Positions 37,119 to 44,649 of a stretch of DNA of 64,000 bases are shown here, piece by piece (within the stretch, counting starts at the first letter, position 1; each line of letters begins with the position of its first letter). The notes under the pieces were generated by a model, which saw nothing but the letters and a program-made list of their open reading frames with translations, was not told the DNA's origin and ran no database searches. The translations under genes were made by a program, and so were the position numbers. The stretch is taken from contig NZ_CP049780.1 in NCBI RefSeq assembly GCF_011193355.1, forward strand, positions 2,600,252 through 2,664,251, given 5' to 3'. The stretch comes from Streptomyces sp. JB150 (GTDB taxonomy: Bacteria; Actinomycetota; Actinomycetes; Streptomycetales; Streptomycetaceae).

Positions 37119-38165
37119 TCACAGCAGTCCTACGGCGGTGTCCACGGCGGCGGCCACGTCGCCGTCCGCCGGGTAGAGCAGCGACCGGCCCACCACCAGG
37201 CCGCGCACGGTGGGCAGTTGGAGCGCGGCGTGCCACTTCTCGTACGCGCCGTCCTGATCGTCCCCCACCTCACCGCCCAGCAGCACCGCCGGGAGGGTGG
37301 AGGTGGCCATGACCCGGTCCATGTCGCCGGGGTTCTCGGTGACCGGGACCTTCAGCCAGGTGTAGGCCGAACTGCCGCCCAGGCCCGAGGCGATGGCGAT
37401 GGAGCGGGTCACGGCCTCGGCGGACAGATCGTTGCGCAGCCGTCCGTCCGGGTCGCGACGGCTGATGAACGGCTCGACGAACACCGGAAGCCGGCGGGCC
37501 GCCATCTCGTCGATGGCGCGGGCGGCGGACTCCAGGGTGGTGAGGGAGCCCGGGTCGTCGTAGTCGATGCGCAGCAGCAGTTTCCCGGCGTCGAAGCCGA
37601 GCCGCTGGATGTCCTCGGGGCGGTGGCCGGTGAAGCGGTCGTCGAGTTCGAAGCGGGCGCCCTGGAGGCCGCCGCGGTTCATCGAGCCCATGACGACCTT
37701 GCCGTCGAGCGCGCCGAGCAGGAGCAGGTCGTCGAGGATGTCGGCGGTAGCGAGGACGCCGTCCACGCCGGGGCGGCCGAGCGCCAGGCACAGGCGGCCC
37801 AGCAGGTCGGCGCGGTTGGCCATGGCGAGCTTGCGGTCGCCCACGCCGAGCGCGCCGCGCGCCGGATGGTCGGCGGCCACGATCATCAGGCGGCCGGTGT
37901 CCTTGAGCAGGGGCCGGCGGGTGCGGCGGGCGGCGGCCTCGGCGACTGCCTCGGGGTGGTGGGTGCGGAGGCGGACCAGCTCGGGGACGTCGATGGCGGG
38001 GATGCCGGCGGTGGGGGTGCCTTCGCCGGCGGTGGGGATGCCCTTCGCGACGGCGGGGGCTTCGGTCGCCGCGGTCGCCCCGGATGCCTCAAGCGCCCCG
38101 GACGCTGCGGACGCCGCGAAGGCGCCCTCCTCGTGGCGAGCGCCCGTCACCCGGCCCGCCCTCAC
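37119..38165 (-). CDS. DeoC/aldolase-like (beta/alpha)8 protein of the inositol operon (Cgl0159 type)
   Basis: 348 residues. After a variable Ala/Gly-rich N-terminus (about 1-55, with repeat-like GIPTAGEGTPTAGIPAID) comes a TIM-barrel related to class I aldolases: RLMIVAADHPARGALG, VLATADILDDLLLLG, PVFVEPFISRRD. The position between iolC and iolB suggests it cleaves 2-deoxy-5-keto-gluconate 6-phosphate, i.e. the IolJ role. This is the Cgl0159-family protein of Corynebacterium inositol clusters, as I recall. GTG start overlaps the iolC stop by 4 bp; a later start is possible because the N-terminus is not conserved. Confidence 0.78.
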   Translation of the reverse strand: MRAGRVTGARHEEGAFAASAASGALEASGATAATEAPAVAKGIPTAGEGTPTAGIPAIDVPELVRLRTHHPEAVAEAAARRTRRPLLKDTGRLMIVAADHPARGALGVGDRKLAMANRADLLGRLCLALGRPGVDGVLATADILDDLLLLGALDGKVVMGSMNRGGLQGARFELDDRFTGHRPEDIQRLGFDAGKLLLRIDYDDPGSLTTLESAARAIDEMAARRLPVFVEPFISRRDPDGRLRNDLSAEAVTRSIAIASGLGGSSAYTWLKVPVTENPGDMDRVMATSTLPAVLLGGEVGDDQDGAYEKWHAALQLPTVRGLVVGRSLLYPADGDVAAAVDTAVGLL

Positions 38166-39112
38166 AGCACCGCCCCCGCGCTCAGCGCCGCCTCGATCTC
38201 GTCCGGTACCGGCATCGCGGAGGAGCACTCCAGGCGGGAGGCGACGATCGCGCCGGCGGCGTTGGCGTACCGCATGATCCGCTCCAGGTCCCAGCCCGCG
38301 AGCAGGCCGTGGCAGAGGGCGCCGCCGAAGGCGTCACCGGCGCCGAGGCCGTTGAGGACCTTCACCGGCAGCGGCGGGATCTCGGCGACATCACCCTGCC
38401 GGTCGACGGCGAGGACACCCTTGGGCCCCTGCTTGACGACGGCCAGCTCGACCCCGGCGTCCAGCAGGGCACGGGCGGCGGCACGCGGCTCGCGCACGCC
38501 GGTGGCGACCCGCACCTCGTCGAGGTTGCCGACGGCGACGGTGGTGTGTTTCAGCGCCTCCGCGTAGAAGGGGCGGGCGGCGTCGGGGTCCTGCCAGAAC
38601 ATGGGCCGCCAGTCCAGGTCGAAGACGGTGGTGGCCGCCCTGGCGCGGTGGGCGAGGGCGGCGAGGGTCGCCGTACGGCTGGGCTCCTCGCTCAGGCCGG
38701 TGCCGGTCACCCAGAAGATCCGGGCGTCGCGCAGGGCGTCGAGGTCGAGTTCGTGGGCGTCGATCTCCAGGTCGGGGGCCTTGGGCTGCCGGTAGAAGTA
38801 CAGCGGGAAGTCGTCCGGCGGGAACACCTCGCAGAAGGTGACCGGGGTGGGCAGTCCGGGCACGGCGGTGACCCAGCGGTCGTCCACGCCGAAGTCGCGC
38901 AGCGCCTGGTGGAGGTAGGTGCCGAACGGGTCGTCGCCGGTGCGGGTGACCACGGCGGTGTGCCGGCCGAGCCGGGCTGCGGCGACCGCGACGTTCGTCG
39001 CCGACCCGCCGAGGAACTTGCCGAACGACGACACCTGGGCGAGCGGGACACCGGTCTGCAGCGGGTACAGGTCCACTCCGATCCGCCCCATGGTGATCAG
39101 GTCGTAGGCCAT
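38162..39112 (-). CDS. iolC: 5-dehydro-2-deoxygluconokinase IolC
   Basis: 316 residues, PfkB/ribokinase family. Phosphorylates 2-deoxy-5-keto-gluconate. The N-terminal substrate motif GRIGVDLYPLQTGVPL and GGSATNVAVAAARLG, and the catalytic C-terminal motif NGLGAGDAFGGALCHGLLAG with the Asp base, are clear. First gene of the operon. Shine-Dalgarno GAAGGGAAG before the ATG; promoter and palindrome immediately upstream. Confidence 0.94.
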   Translation of the reverse strand: MAYDLITMGRIGVDLYPLQTGVPLAQVSSFGKFLGGSATNVAVAAARLGRHTAVVTRTGDDPFGTYLHQALRDFGVDDRWVTAVPGLPTPVTFCEVFPPDDFPLYFYRQPKAPDLEIDAHELDLDALRDARIFWVTGTGLSEEPSRTATLAALAHRARAATTVFDLDWRPMFWQDPDAARPFYAEALKHTTVAVGNLDEVRVATGVREPRAAARALLDAGVELAVVKQGPKGVLAVDRQGDVAEIPPLPVKVLNGLGAGDAFGGALCHGLLAGWDLERIMRYANAAGAIVASRLECSSAMPVPDEIEAALSAGAVL

Positions 39113-39142
39113 CGGCTTCCCTTCGTCGTGGCTCTCCCCGGC

Positions 39143-39172
39143 TTTCTAGCCCCGCGCACCGAGCCCTGTCAA
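39143..39172 (-). promoter_or_regulatory. Promoter of the inositol operon
   Basis: On the minus strand: -35 TTGACA (39167-39172), 18-nt spacer, -10 TAGAAA (39143-39148). This is a near-consensus housekeeping promoter, rare in Streptomyces, so it probably needs repression. Predicted leader about 25-30 nt to the iolC start. Confidence 0.75.
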
Positions 39173-39177
39173 TAGTT

Positions 39178-39187
39178 TGTCCAGACA
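39178..39187. promoter_or_regulatory. Operator-like palindrome at the inositol promoter
   Basis: TGTC-CA-GACA inverted repeat in the sequence TTTGTCCAGACATT, 5 bp upstream of the -35. GntR-family regulators of inositol genes use short palindromes of this kind, but no GntR gene lies in this window next to the operon, so the regulator must be elsewhere. Confidence 0.55.
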
Positions 39188-39450
39188 TTCGGACCAGCCA
39201 ACCGGAGCCGTGGTCCGCCCGGCCCGCGATCCCCTCGTCACCGTTTATGTCCAATGCGTCACAAATACCTCCTCCCTGTCACACATGTCGCACCTGCGCG
39301 AGCCCGCGGTCACACCTGGTCGACAAGCGGCCACGCGGTGTCACTCGCCGTCGTTCATCGAGCACAGCATTGGTGATGCCAGCGCAGCGCCCGGTCCCCC
39401 CGGCGGCCGTCCCGGTCTCCGCCGCGGTGCGCGCAGGGAGGTGCACCCCC

Positions 39451-39651
39451 ATGACCGACCGAAGGCTCTGGTCCTACAAGGACATCGCGGCGCACATCCG
39501 AGTGCAGCCGGACACCGTGCGGTCCTACCGCAAGCACGGACTGCTGCCCCCGCCCGACCACGTCGAGGCCGGCAAGCCGTACTGGTACTCCGACACCATC
39601 CGCGCCTGGGTCGCCTCCCGGCCCGGCAACCGCCCACGCAGAGACAGCTGA
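39451..39651 (+). CDS. Small MerR/AlpA-like helix-turn-helix protein
   Basis: 66 residues: LWSYKDIAAHIRVQPDTVRS then YRKHGLLPPPDH and PYWYSDTIRAWVASRPG. A winged-HTH MerR/excisionase-like fold, with no effector domain. Members of this class act as small DNA-binding regulators. Shine-Dalgarno GGGAGG 10 nt upstream of the ATG. It stands alone between the inositol operon and the condensation-domain gene and could regulate either; there is no further evidence. Confidence 0.75.
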   Translation: MTDRRLWSYKDIAAHIRVQPDTVRSYRKHGLLPPPDHVEAGKPYWYSDTIRAWVASRPGNRPRRDS

Positions 39652-39872
39652 TCGCCGCCCCGCCGGCGGCCGGCTTCACCTGCGCGCCCCGGGCAGGGCG
39701 ACGCGATCCCGACACCCGACGGCGGACACGGCGTCCGGTCACCGCCGGTGGTGGATCGCTTCGTCGTTCGAGGCATCACACATCACGCTGAAAAACCGGC
39801 GACACAGCGCCCACCGACCGCGCGCGGCCCACCCTTGATCAAGCTGGTGTCTTCTGCGAAGGAGACGCCACT

Positions 39873-41285
39873 GTGCGAATTTCTGACATTCAGCGCTGCG
39901 AGGTCCGGCCCGGACGGCTCGTCGAGTGGACGTTCAGCCCGGCGACCATCGCGGCGGCGGCAGTGCTGCCACCCGACCCGCGGCCGCCCGCGTACATCCA
40001 AGAGTCGCACGTGAGAACGGCCCGATCGGTACGTGACGACGGGCTGTTCGTCCCGACCTGGCTGGGCACGGCGTTCGACCTGCCGGGCCGCGCCGACCTC
40101 GGCGCGCTGGAACGGGCCCTGCGCGAGTGGACCTTGCGCCACGAGACGCTGCGCAGCGGCTTCCGGTGGGTCGGCGACGACATGCACCGGTTCACGCTCG
40201 CGGAGAAGGACGTGTCCCTGCAGCGCGAGGAGGTCGGCGACTTCACCGACGCGGACACGCTGATCCGGTACCTGCAGGACCGGTTCGACGTCGCGGCGGA
40301 CGCGCTCGACTGGCCGAACCTCATCTACGCGGCGGTCCTGCGGGACGAATCCACCAGTGTGTACATGGCCTTCGACCACACCAACGTCGATGCCTACTCC
40401 CTGCAGCGCATCCCGCAGGAGATCCACGACCTCTACCTGGCGGGCGTCACGGGCCGGCCCGTCGCCGGCCCGCCCGTGGGGAGTTACGTCGACTTCTGCC
40501 ACCAGGAGCGGGCGGACGCCGACGGGATCGACGACACGCACACCATCGTGGCGCGCTGGCGTGAGTTCATCCGCCGGTGCGACGGGCGGCTTCCGCAGTT
40601 CCCCGTCGACCTCGGTCTGCAACCCGGTGGTGTGCTGCCCACCCAGAAGCTGATGTGCGAGCCGCTGCTCGACGCGGACGCGGCCGCCGCGTTCGAGGAG
40701 CACTGCCGGCCCTACGGCGGCAGCCTCGTGGGCATCCTCGCCGCGACCAGCCTGATCGTGCACGAACTCGGCGGGCAGCCCTACTACCGCACGGTCGTCC
40801 CGTTCCACACCCGGCTGAAGTCCGCCTGGTCGGATTCCGTGGGCTGGTACGTGGGCGGCGCACCGATCGAGGTGCCCGCGACGCGGGACTTCGGCAGCGC
40901 GCTCACCGCCGTCCGCTCGGAACTGCGGGCCAACCGGTCACTGGCCCGCATCCCGCTGGCGCGCGTCCTGCGCCTGCTCGGTTCGGACTTCCGTCCGACA
41001 TCACCCGACATGCACTCGATCGTCTCGTACGTCGACGCCCGCCTCATTCCGGGCGCGGCCCGCTGGGCCGAGAAGAAGGCGTACGGGCTGATCCGGGTGT
41101 CGTACGGCGATCAGGTGTGCGTCTGGGTCAACCGGCTCCACGAAGGCTTGTGGCTCGCCTGCCGCTACCCGGACACCGACGTCGCCTACCGGAACGTACG
41201 GCTGTACGTCGAGGGACTGCGGGACCTGATCGCCTCCGCACCGGCCCGCGACCGTCTCCGGACCTCGGAGCCGACCTTCTCCTGA
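39873..41285 (+). CDS. Stand-alone condensation-domain acyltransferase
   Basis: 470 residues, NRPS condensation/PapA fold. The active-site motif reads FDHTNVDAYS: catalytic His169 and Asp173 (HxxxD) are kept, but the first His of HHxxxDG is Asp168 and the Gly is Ala174. N-terminal acceptor-domain features (WLGTAFDLPGRADLGALERA) and the C-terminal GWYVGGAPIEV and VNRLHEGLWLACRYPD segments fit stand-alone condensation enzymes that esterify or amidate polyketide or lipid acceptors. No NRPS or PKS carrier gene is nearby. GTG start with GAAGGAG 9 nt upstream. Substrate unknown. Confidence 0.82.
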   Translation: MRISDIQRCEVRPGRLVEWTFSPATIAAAAVLPPDPRPPAYIQESHVRTARSVRDDGLFVPTWLGTAFDLPGRADLGALERALREWTLRHETLRSGFRWVGDDMHRFTLAEKDVSLQREEVGDFTDADTLIRYLQDRFDVAADALDWPNLIYAAVLRDESTSVYMAFDHTNVDAYSLQRIPQEIHDLYLAGVTGRPVAGPPVGSYVDFCHQERADADGIDDTHTIVARWREFIRRCDGRLPQFPVDLGLQPGGVLPTQKLMCEPLLDADAAAAFEEHCRPYGGSLVGILAATSLIVHELGGQPYYRTVVPFHTRLKSAWSDSVGWYVGGAPIEVPATRDFGSALTAVRSELRANRSLARIPLARVLRLLGSDFRPTSPDMHSIVSYVDARLIPGAARWAEKKAYGLIRVSYGDQVCVWVNRLHEGLWLACRYPDTDVAYRNVRLYVEGLRDLIASAPARDRLRTSEPTFS

Positions 41286-41545
41286 GACAACTGTTCGCCG
41301 GCTCCCCCGTGTTGGTGGCGGCGTCACCCCGCACCCGACACCGCCGCCCGACACGCGACGGCACGCGCCGCACCGCAACTGCGGCGTTTGGAACGCCATT
41401 TCGCGACTGATCGACACATCCGACACCTCTTGCCACTCTCACGACACAGATGTCCGACATGAAGCAACCCGCCCCTTACTGATAGTGTTCGTGCAGTAAC
41501 GCTAGGCAACAGACTCGTCTTGACGAGCGAAGAACCGAGGGTTCC

Positions 41546-41788
41546 ATGCGCAAGCTTCAGCAGGTCGTGATCGCAGCAGTGGCCGCCGGCGGACTGTCGG
41601 CCATCGGCGCCGGCACCGCCACCGCCGGCACCTCCGACGAGGGGCCGCAGGTAGCCAACCTCTTCCGCCCGTACCAGGAGTGCAGCCCGCAGACGGTGGT
41701 CGAGAACAACATCCCGATCGGAGTGCTCGGCCTCGCCGGCACCCTGGACACCACCTGCGACCAGTACAACGACGCCTTCAACGGCTGA
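41546..41788 (+). CDS. Small secreted two-Cys protein (NLFRPYQECSPQT family, short form)
   Basis: 80 residues. MRKLQQVVIAAVAAG signal, cleaved about ATA-GT (residue 28). The mature part is 52 residues: NLFRPYQECSPQT with Cys46, then Cys71 exactly 24 residues later. The same module occurs at the C-terminus of the 44650-45150 protein with identical Cys spacing. No family known to me; not a chaplin (no LNPAxGN) and not a rodlin. The leader DNA before the ATG (GAGGGTTCC) is shared with the 45560-46141 gene. Probably a surface or coat protein with one disulfide. Confidence 0.8.
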   Translation: MRKLQQVVIAAVAAGGLSAIGAGTATAGTSDEGPQVANLFRPYQECSPQTVVENNIPIGVLGLAGTLDTTCDQYNDAFNG

Positions 41789-41820
41789 GTTCCACAGCGC
41801 CATTCGCGCGCGACGCCCGG

Positions 41821-41858
41821 AACGGGGCCCTTCGAGCCACGGCTTGAAGGGCCCCGTT
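41821..41858 (+). terminator. Terminator after the short two-Cys gene
   Basis: 13-bp stem AACGGGGCCCTTC / GAAGGGCCCCGTT with a 12-nt loop, 33 bp after the stop. Confidence 0.85.
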
Positions 41859-41961
41859 CGGCCGACCGGCCGCCCGGGCGTCCGAAACGGGCCCGGCACG
41901 GCGACGTCCGGGCGCGCGGTGCCCGGAGGGTCCGGGCACCCTACAGAGGGAAGCGCATCAC

Positions 41962-42279
41962 ATGTTCAGCACGAGAAAGGCCGCGGCCCTCTCGGGCCTC
42001 GTCGGTGGCCTGGTCCTGGCCTGCACCGGCATCACCCAGGCACACGCCGGGAATCCGGGCACCTGCACACGAGACGCACAGGGCAACATCACCTGCGTCC
42101 AGCGGATCACGGGCGTCATTCCCGAGGGCGGCACCATCCCCCACCAGGAGACCTGCCGGCCGGTGGAGCCCGTGACACTGCCCGTCACCCCGGGCGGCGG
42201 CACGATGCGAGTCGGCCCCAGGGTGACCTGCTCCCCGGAGACTGGGCGCGTACTCGGAACGGTCGACGACAGGCCGTAG
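41962..42279 (+). CDS. Small secreted four-Cys protein (paralogue of 43108-43452)
   Basis: 105 residues. Signal peptide about 1-29 (MFSTRKAAALSG, with Cys21 inside it as in its paralogue). The mature part has Cys35, 45, 65 and 90: C-TRDAQGNIT-C, then QETC and PRVTC. The paralogue shows Cys36, 46, 68, 97 with the same first spacing, the AQG turn and a Gly-rich GGG(T/S)-x-V stretch before the last Cys. Probably a small disulfide-stabilised exported protein. No known family recognised. Shine-Dalgarno GAGGGAAG before the ATG. Confidence 0.78.
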   Translation: MFSTRKAAALSGLVGGLVLACTGITQAHAGNPGTCTRDAQGNITCVQRITGVIPEGGTIPHQETCRPVEPVTLPVTPGGGTMRVGPRVTCSPETGRVLGTVDDRP

Positions 42280-42465
42280 CCCCAGACCCACCCCTCCGGA
42301 CGCCACGACCGGAGTCGTCCGCTCTCCGCCGCCGCGCGCCCGTACGACATAGGAGGGGCCGTTGCGACATGGGGGTGTAGATACCGGAGTTACTACCCCA
42401 CGTATGTATAGGCTCACGTTCAGTAGTCGACCCAGGTGGTCAACCTGGATGAGAAAGGGTCAAAT

Positions 42466-42882
42466 ATGCGTACGTTTCAGCGCGCGGCAGTCGTAGCGGC
42501 GACGGTCATGGGGCTGTCCGGCCTCGGTGCCGGTGTCGGTTTCGCCTACGAAGGGCACGACGCGGCTCCGGCGGTCGTCGCCGTGGCCAACTCGTCGGCG
42601 AACGCCGTCGCCGTCGGCGGCGGTTTCTACGCTCAGCCGCAGGCCCACCACCCCGAGCTCCAGCCGGTCGCCCAGCCGCAGGCCCAGCCGGTCGCCCAGC
42701 CCATCGCCCAGCCGCAGGCCCAGCCGGTCGCCCAGCCGCAGGCCCAGCCGGTCATCCTGCCCGCGGCCGAGCCGCAGGCTCAGCCCGAAGGCCAGCCGGT
42801 CGCCCAGCCGGAAGGCCAGCCGGTCGCCCAGCCGCAGGCCCAGCCGGAGGGGCCGCAGTACGCCGGATACCAGGGCGAGTAA
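42466..42882 (+). CDS. Secreted Gln/Pro-repeat protein (QPVAQPQA repeats)
   Basis: 138 residues. Signal about 1-28 (MRTFQRAAVVAATVMG). A short Ala/Val/Asn-rich block is followed by about 80 residues of PVAQPQAQ-type repeats with QPEGQPVA variants, ending GPQYAGYQGE. No cysteine. The long Pro/Gln-rich part resembles an extended wall-spanning or adhesive coat segment. The start MRTF matches the third rodlin (MRTFHKA), so these genes share a signal-peptide cassette. Unknown function. Confidence 0.75.
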   Translation: MRTFQRAAVVAATVMGLSGLGAGVGFAYEGHDAAPAVVAVANSSANAVAVGGGFYAQPQAHHPELQPVAQPQAQPVAQPIAQPQAQPVAQPQAQPVILPAAEPQAQPEGQPVAQPEGQPVAQPQAQPEGPQYAGYQGE

Positions 42883-42944
42883 CGACTTACCGACGGTCCG
42901 TCCCTCGGCGCCCAGGGCGCGTCGAGTGACGCCGGCGGTGAGGA

Positions 42945-42986
42945 CAGCCCGGACGTGCGGCGATCAGACAGCACACGTCCGGGCTG
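42945..42986 (+). terminator. Terminator after the Gln/Pro-repeat gene
   Basis: 13-bp stem CAGCCCGGACGTG / CACGTCCGGGCTG, 62 bp beyond the stop. Confidence 0.85.
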
Positions 42987-43107
42987 CCGCCATCCCGCCT
43001 CCGCACGCAGCCAGGCGCAGGATGCACTGTTTCGACCTTCTCGGGCCCGGGCGCACGCCGATCGTCGGCACAGGCGCCCGGGCCTCCGTCGTAAAGGAAA
43101 GCAGCAC

Positions 43108-43452
43108 ATGTTGACTCTGCAGAAGATCGTCACCGTCTCGGGACTCGTAGGAAGTCTCGCCATGGTGTGCGCCGGTGCCGGACACGCGTACGCGGTCGGA
43201 GACCCGGCCGAATGCCGGATCACGGCACAGGGGGGCACCGTCTGCGTCCGTGAGAGCGAGACCCTCGTCGAGAAGGACGGCACGTACACCATCAAGCAGG
43301 AGCAGAGCTGCACGGTGGTCGACCGGCCGCACGTGGTGCTCCCGGAGGAGCGGCCGACGGACGGCGGCTCGGTCAGCGTCGGGGAGAACGTCGAGTGCTC
43401 CAACAGGGTGGAACTGCCCGAGGGATTCAAGAAGCCGAGCGTCAAGCGCTGA
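43108..43452 (+). CDS. Small secreted four-Cys protein (paralogue of 41962-42279)
   Basis: 114 residues. MLTLQKIVTVSGLVG signal with Cys21, cleaved near residue 29. The mature part has Cys36, Cys46, Cys68 and Cys97. The C-x9-C start (C-RITAQGGTV-C) matches the paralogue. The ending EGFKKPSVKR is basic. Shine-Dalgarno AAAGGAAAG before the ATG and a terminator 16 bp past the stop. A four-Cys exported protein of unrecognised family, within the rodlin cluster. Confidence 0.78.
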   Translation: MLTLQKIVTVSGLVGSLAMVCAGAGHAYAVGDPAECRITAQGGTVCVRESETLVEKDGTYTIKQEQSCTVVDRPHVVLPEERPTDGGSVSVGENVECSNRVELPEGFKKPSVKR

Positions 43453-43467
43453 GAAAACGTCCGGCAC

Positions 43468-43499
43468 ATGCCGGGCCGGGACAGATCCCGGCCCGGCAT
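43468..43499 (+). terminator. Terminator after the four-Cys gene
   Basis: 14-bp perfect stem ATGCCGGGCCGGGA / TCCCGGCCCGGCAT with loop CAGA, followed by a T-rich stretch. Confidence 0.88.
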
Positions 43500-43610
43500 C
43501 GCTGTTTCCTCCGCGGTGGTCCGTCGCGGGAAAACGGAAATTCCCGGCGCCCGGCGCATGTGCCGGACACCGGGAAAGGCAGTCGCCTCACGCGAAGTCA
43601 CTGAGGATCA

Positions 43611-43643
43611 CCACCCGTGCGGTCATGAGGACCGCACGGGTGG
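43611..43643. terminator. Long hairpin downstream of rodlin A
   Basis: 14-bp perfect stem CCACCCGTGCGGTC / GACCGCACGGGTGG, loop ATGAG. A shorter version of the same hairpin (7 bp) sits at the matching place after rodlin B (44051-44069), where the outer half of the left arm is lost. Confidence 0.75.
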
Positions 43644-43771
43644 TGCACGCGGATGGCCCCGGCACCTACCCGATACCCGGTGCCGGGACCATGCGTTGTT
43701 TCAGCGCCTGTGCGCCGAACAGGCTCTTAGAAGGCGCTGTTGTTGCAGCCCATGGTCGAGCCGAGCTCGGT
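43618..43771. repeat. 154-bp near-identical repeat, copy 1 (3' part of rodlin A and its terminators)
   Basis: Differs from 44051-44204 at only two positions (43645 G/T and 43648 C/T). It holds the last 15 codons of the rodlin, the stop, and two hairpins, including CCCGGCACC / GGTGCCGGG at 43658-43687. Confidence 0.92.
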
Positions 43772-43999
43772 CAGCTGGGCACCCGGGTTGCCCTCGCCGT
43801 TCAGCAGGTTGCCACCCAGGCCGTTGAGGATGCCGACGTTGCCGAGGACGTCGACGTTGGCGTCGTGCGACTTACACACGCTGCTCTGCTTGATCTGGAA
43901 CTCGTCGCCGCCCGTGCCGGCGTGGGCAGCGCCCGCGCCCAGGAGCCCGACGCTGCCGAGTGCCGCGACGAGGACGGCGGCCGTGCGAAGCTTGCGCAT
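43727..43999 (-). CDS. rdlA: Rodlin A
   Basis: 90 residues. Signal about 1-28 (MRKLRTAAVLVAALG). The mature rodlin has Cys42 (VCKSHDAN) and Cys85 (TMGCNNSAF) and the NVGILNGLGGNLLNGEGNPG core. Rodlins assemble the paired-rod mosaic on aerial hyphae and spores together with chaplin fibrils. Tandem copy with the rodlin at 44160-44435. The 3' 45 nt and downstream terminators are almost identical between the two, while the signal regions differ. The letter A is arbitrary. Confidence 0.93.
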   Translation of the reverse strand: MRKLRTAAVLVAALGSVGLLGAGAAHAGTGGDEFQIKQSSVCKSHDANVDVLGNVGILNGLGGNLLNGEGNPGAQLTELGSTMGCNNSAF

Positions 44000-44050
44000 G
44001 TCATCTCCAGTGAGGTGAGGTGGACGCGATGCGTCCGGAATCGCGGTTCA

Positions 44051-44204
44051 TGCGGTCATGAGGACCGCACGGGTGGTTCATGCGGATGGCCCCGGCACCT
44101 ACCCGATACCCGGTGCCGGGACCATGCGTTGTTTCAGCGCCTGTGCGCCGAACAGGCTCTTAGAAGGCGCTGTTGTTGCAGCCCATGGTCGAGCCGAGCT
44201 CGGT
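44051..44204. repeat. 154-bp near-identical repeat, copy 2 (3' part of rodlin B and its terminators)
   Basis: Partner of 43618-43771, offset 433 bp. It includes the stem CCCGGCACC / GGTGCCGGG at 44091-44120, the likely terminator of rodlin B. Confidence 0.92.
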
Positions 44205-44435
44205 GGACTGGGCGCCCGGGTTGCCCTCGCCGTTCAGCGCGTTGCCCAGCAGGCCGTTGAGGATGCCGACGTTGCCGAGGATGTCCAGGTTCAGGTCGTG
44301 CGACTTGCACTCGGTGCTCTGCGTGATGCTGAACTTGTCGCCGTCCTTGCCGTCGTTCGCGTGGGCCGTGCCGCCCACCATCCCGATGGTGCCGAGCGCG
44401 GCCACCAGAACAGCAACGTTGCGAAGCTTGCGCAT
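44160..44435 (-). CDS. rdlB: Rodlin B
   Basis: 91 residues: MRKLRNVAVLVAALG signal, mature ANDGKDGDKFSITQS then TECKSHDLN, with Cys43 and Cys86. Paralogue of rodlin A; its middle differs (LNLDILGNVGILNGLLGNALN) but the C-terminus ELGSTMGCNNSAF is the same. Upstream, on the minus strand, CGTAAC (44489-44494) matches the -35 of BldN promoters; a 16-nt spacer leads to GCTTCA, a weak -10. The gene has its own hairpin. Confidence 0.93.
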   Translation of the reverse strand: MRKLRNVAVLVAALGTIGMVGGTAHANDGKDGDKFSITQSTECKSHDLNLDILGNVGILNGLLGNALNGEGNPGAQSTELGSTMGCNNSAF

Positions 44436-44488
44436 GTCTTCTCCGATGGAGTGAGTCCGTGCGATCTGAAGCAGATCGACTTCTTACA

Positions 44489-44494
44489 GTTACG
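44489..44494 (-). promoter_or_regulatory. BldN-like -35 element upstream of rodlin B
   Basis: Exact CGTAAC on the minus strand, about 54 nt before the rodlin B start. The -10 at the expected 16-nt distance reads GCTTCA, only half matching CGTTGA, so this is a partial match. Confidence 0.45.
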
Positions 44495-44649
44495 AGAGAC
44501 TAGTACAAAGGCTTGCAAAACGGACAAGGACGCGCCGTGTTCGCGACTCGGAAGCAGAAGCACCCGAACGCCGTAACACATGCGCACGGACTCGTCGGTG
44601 CGATACCGAGGGCCCGTGTCCGGTGCCGGTGCTGCGGCCGTGCGGAGGA

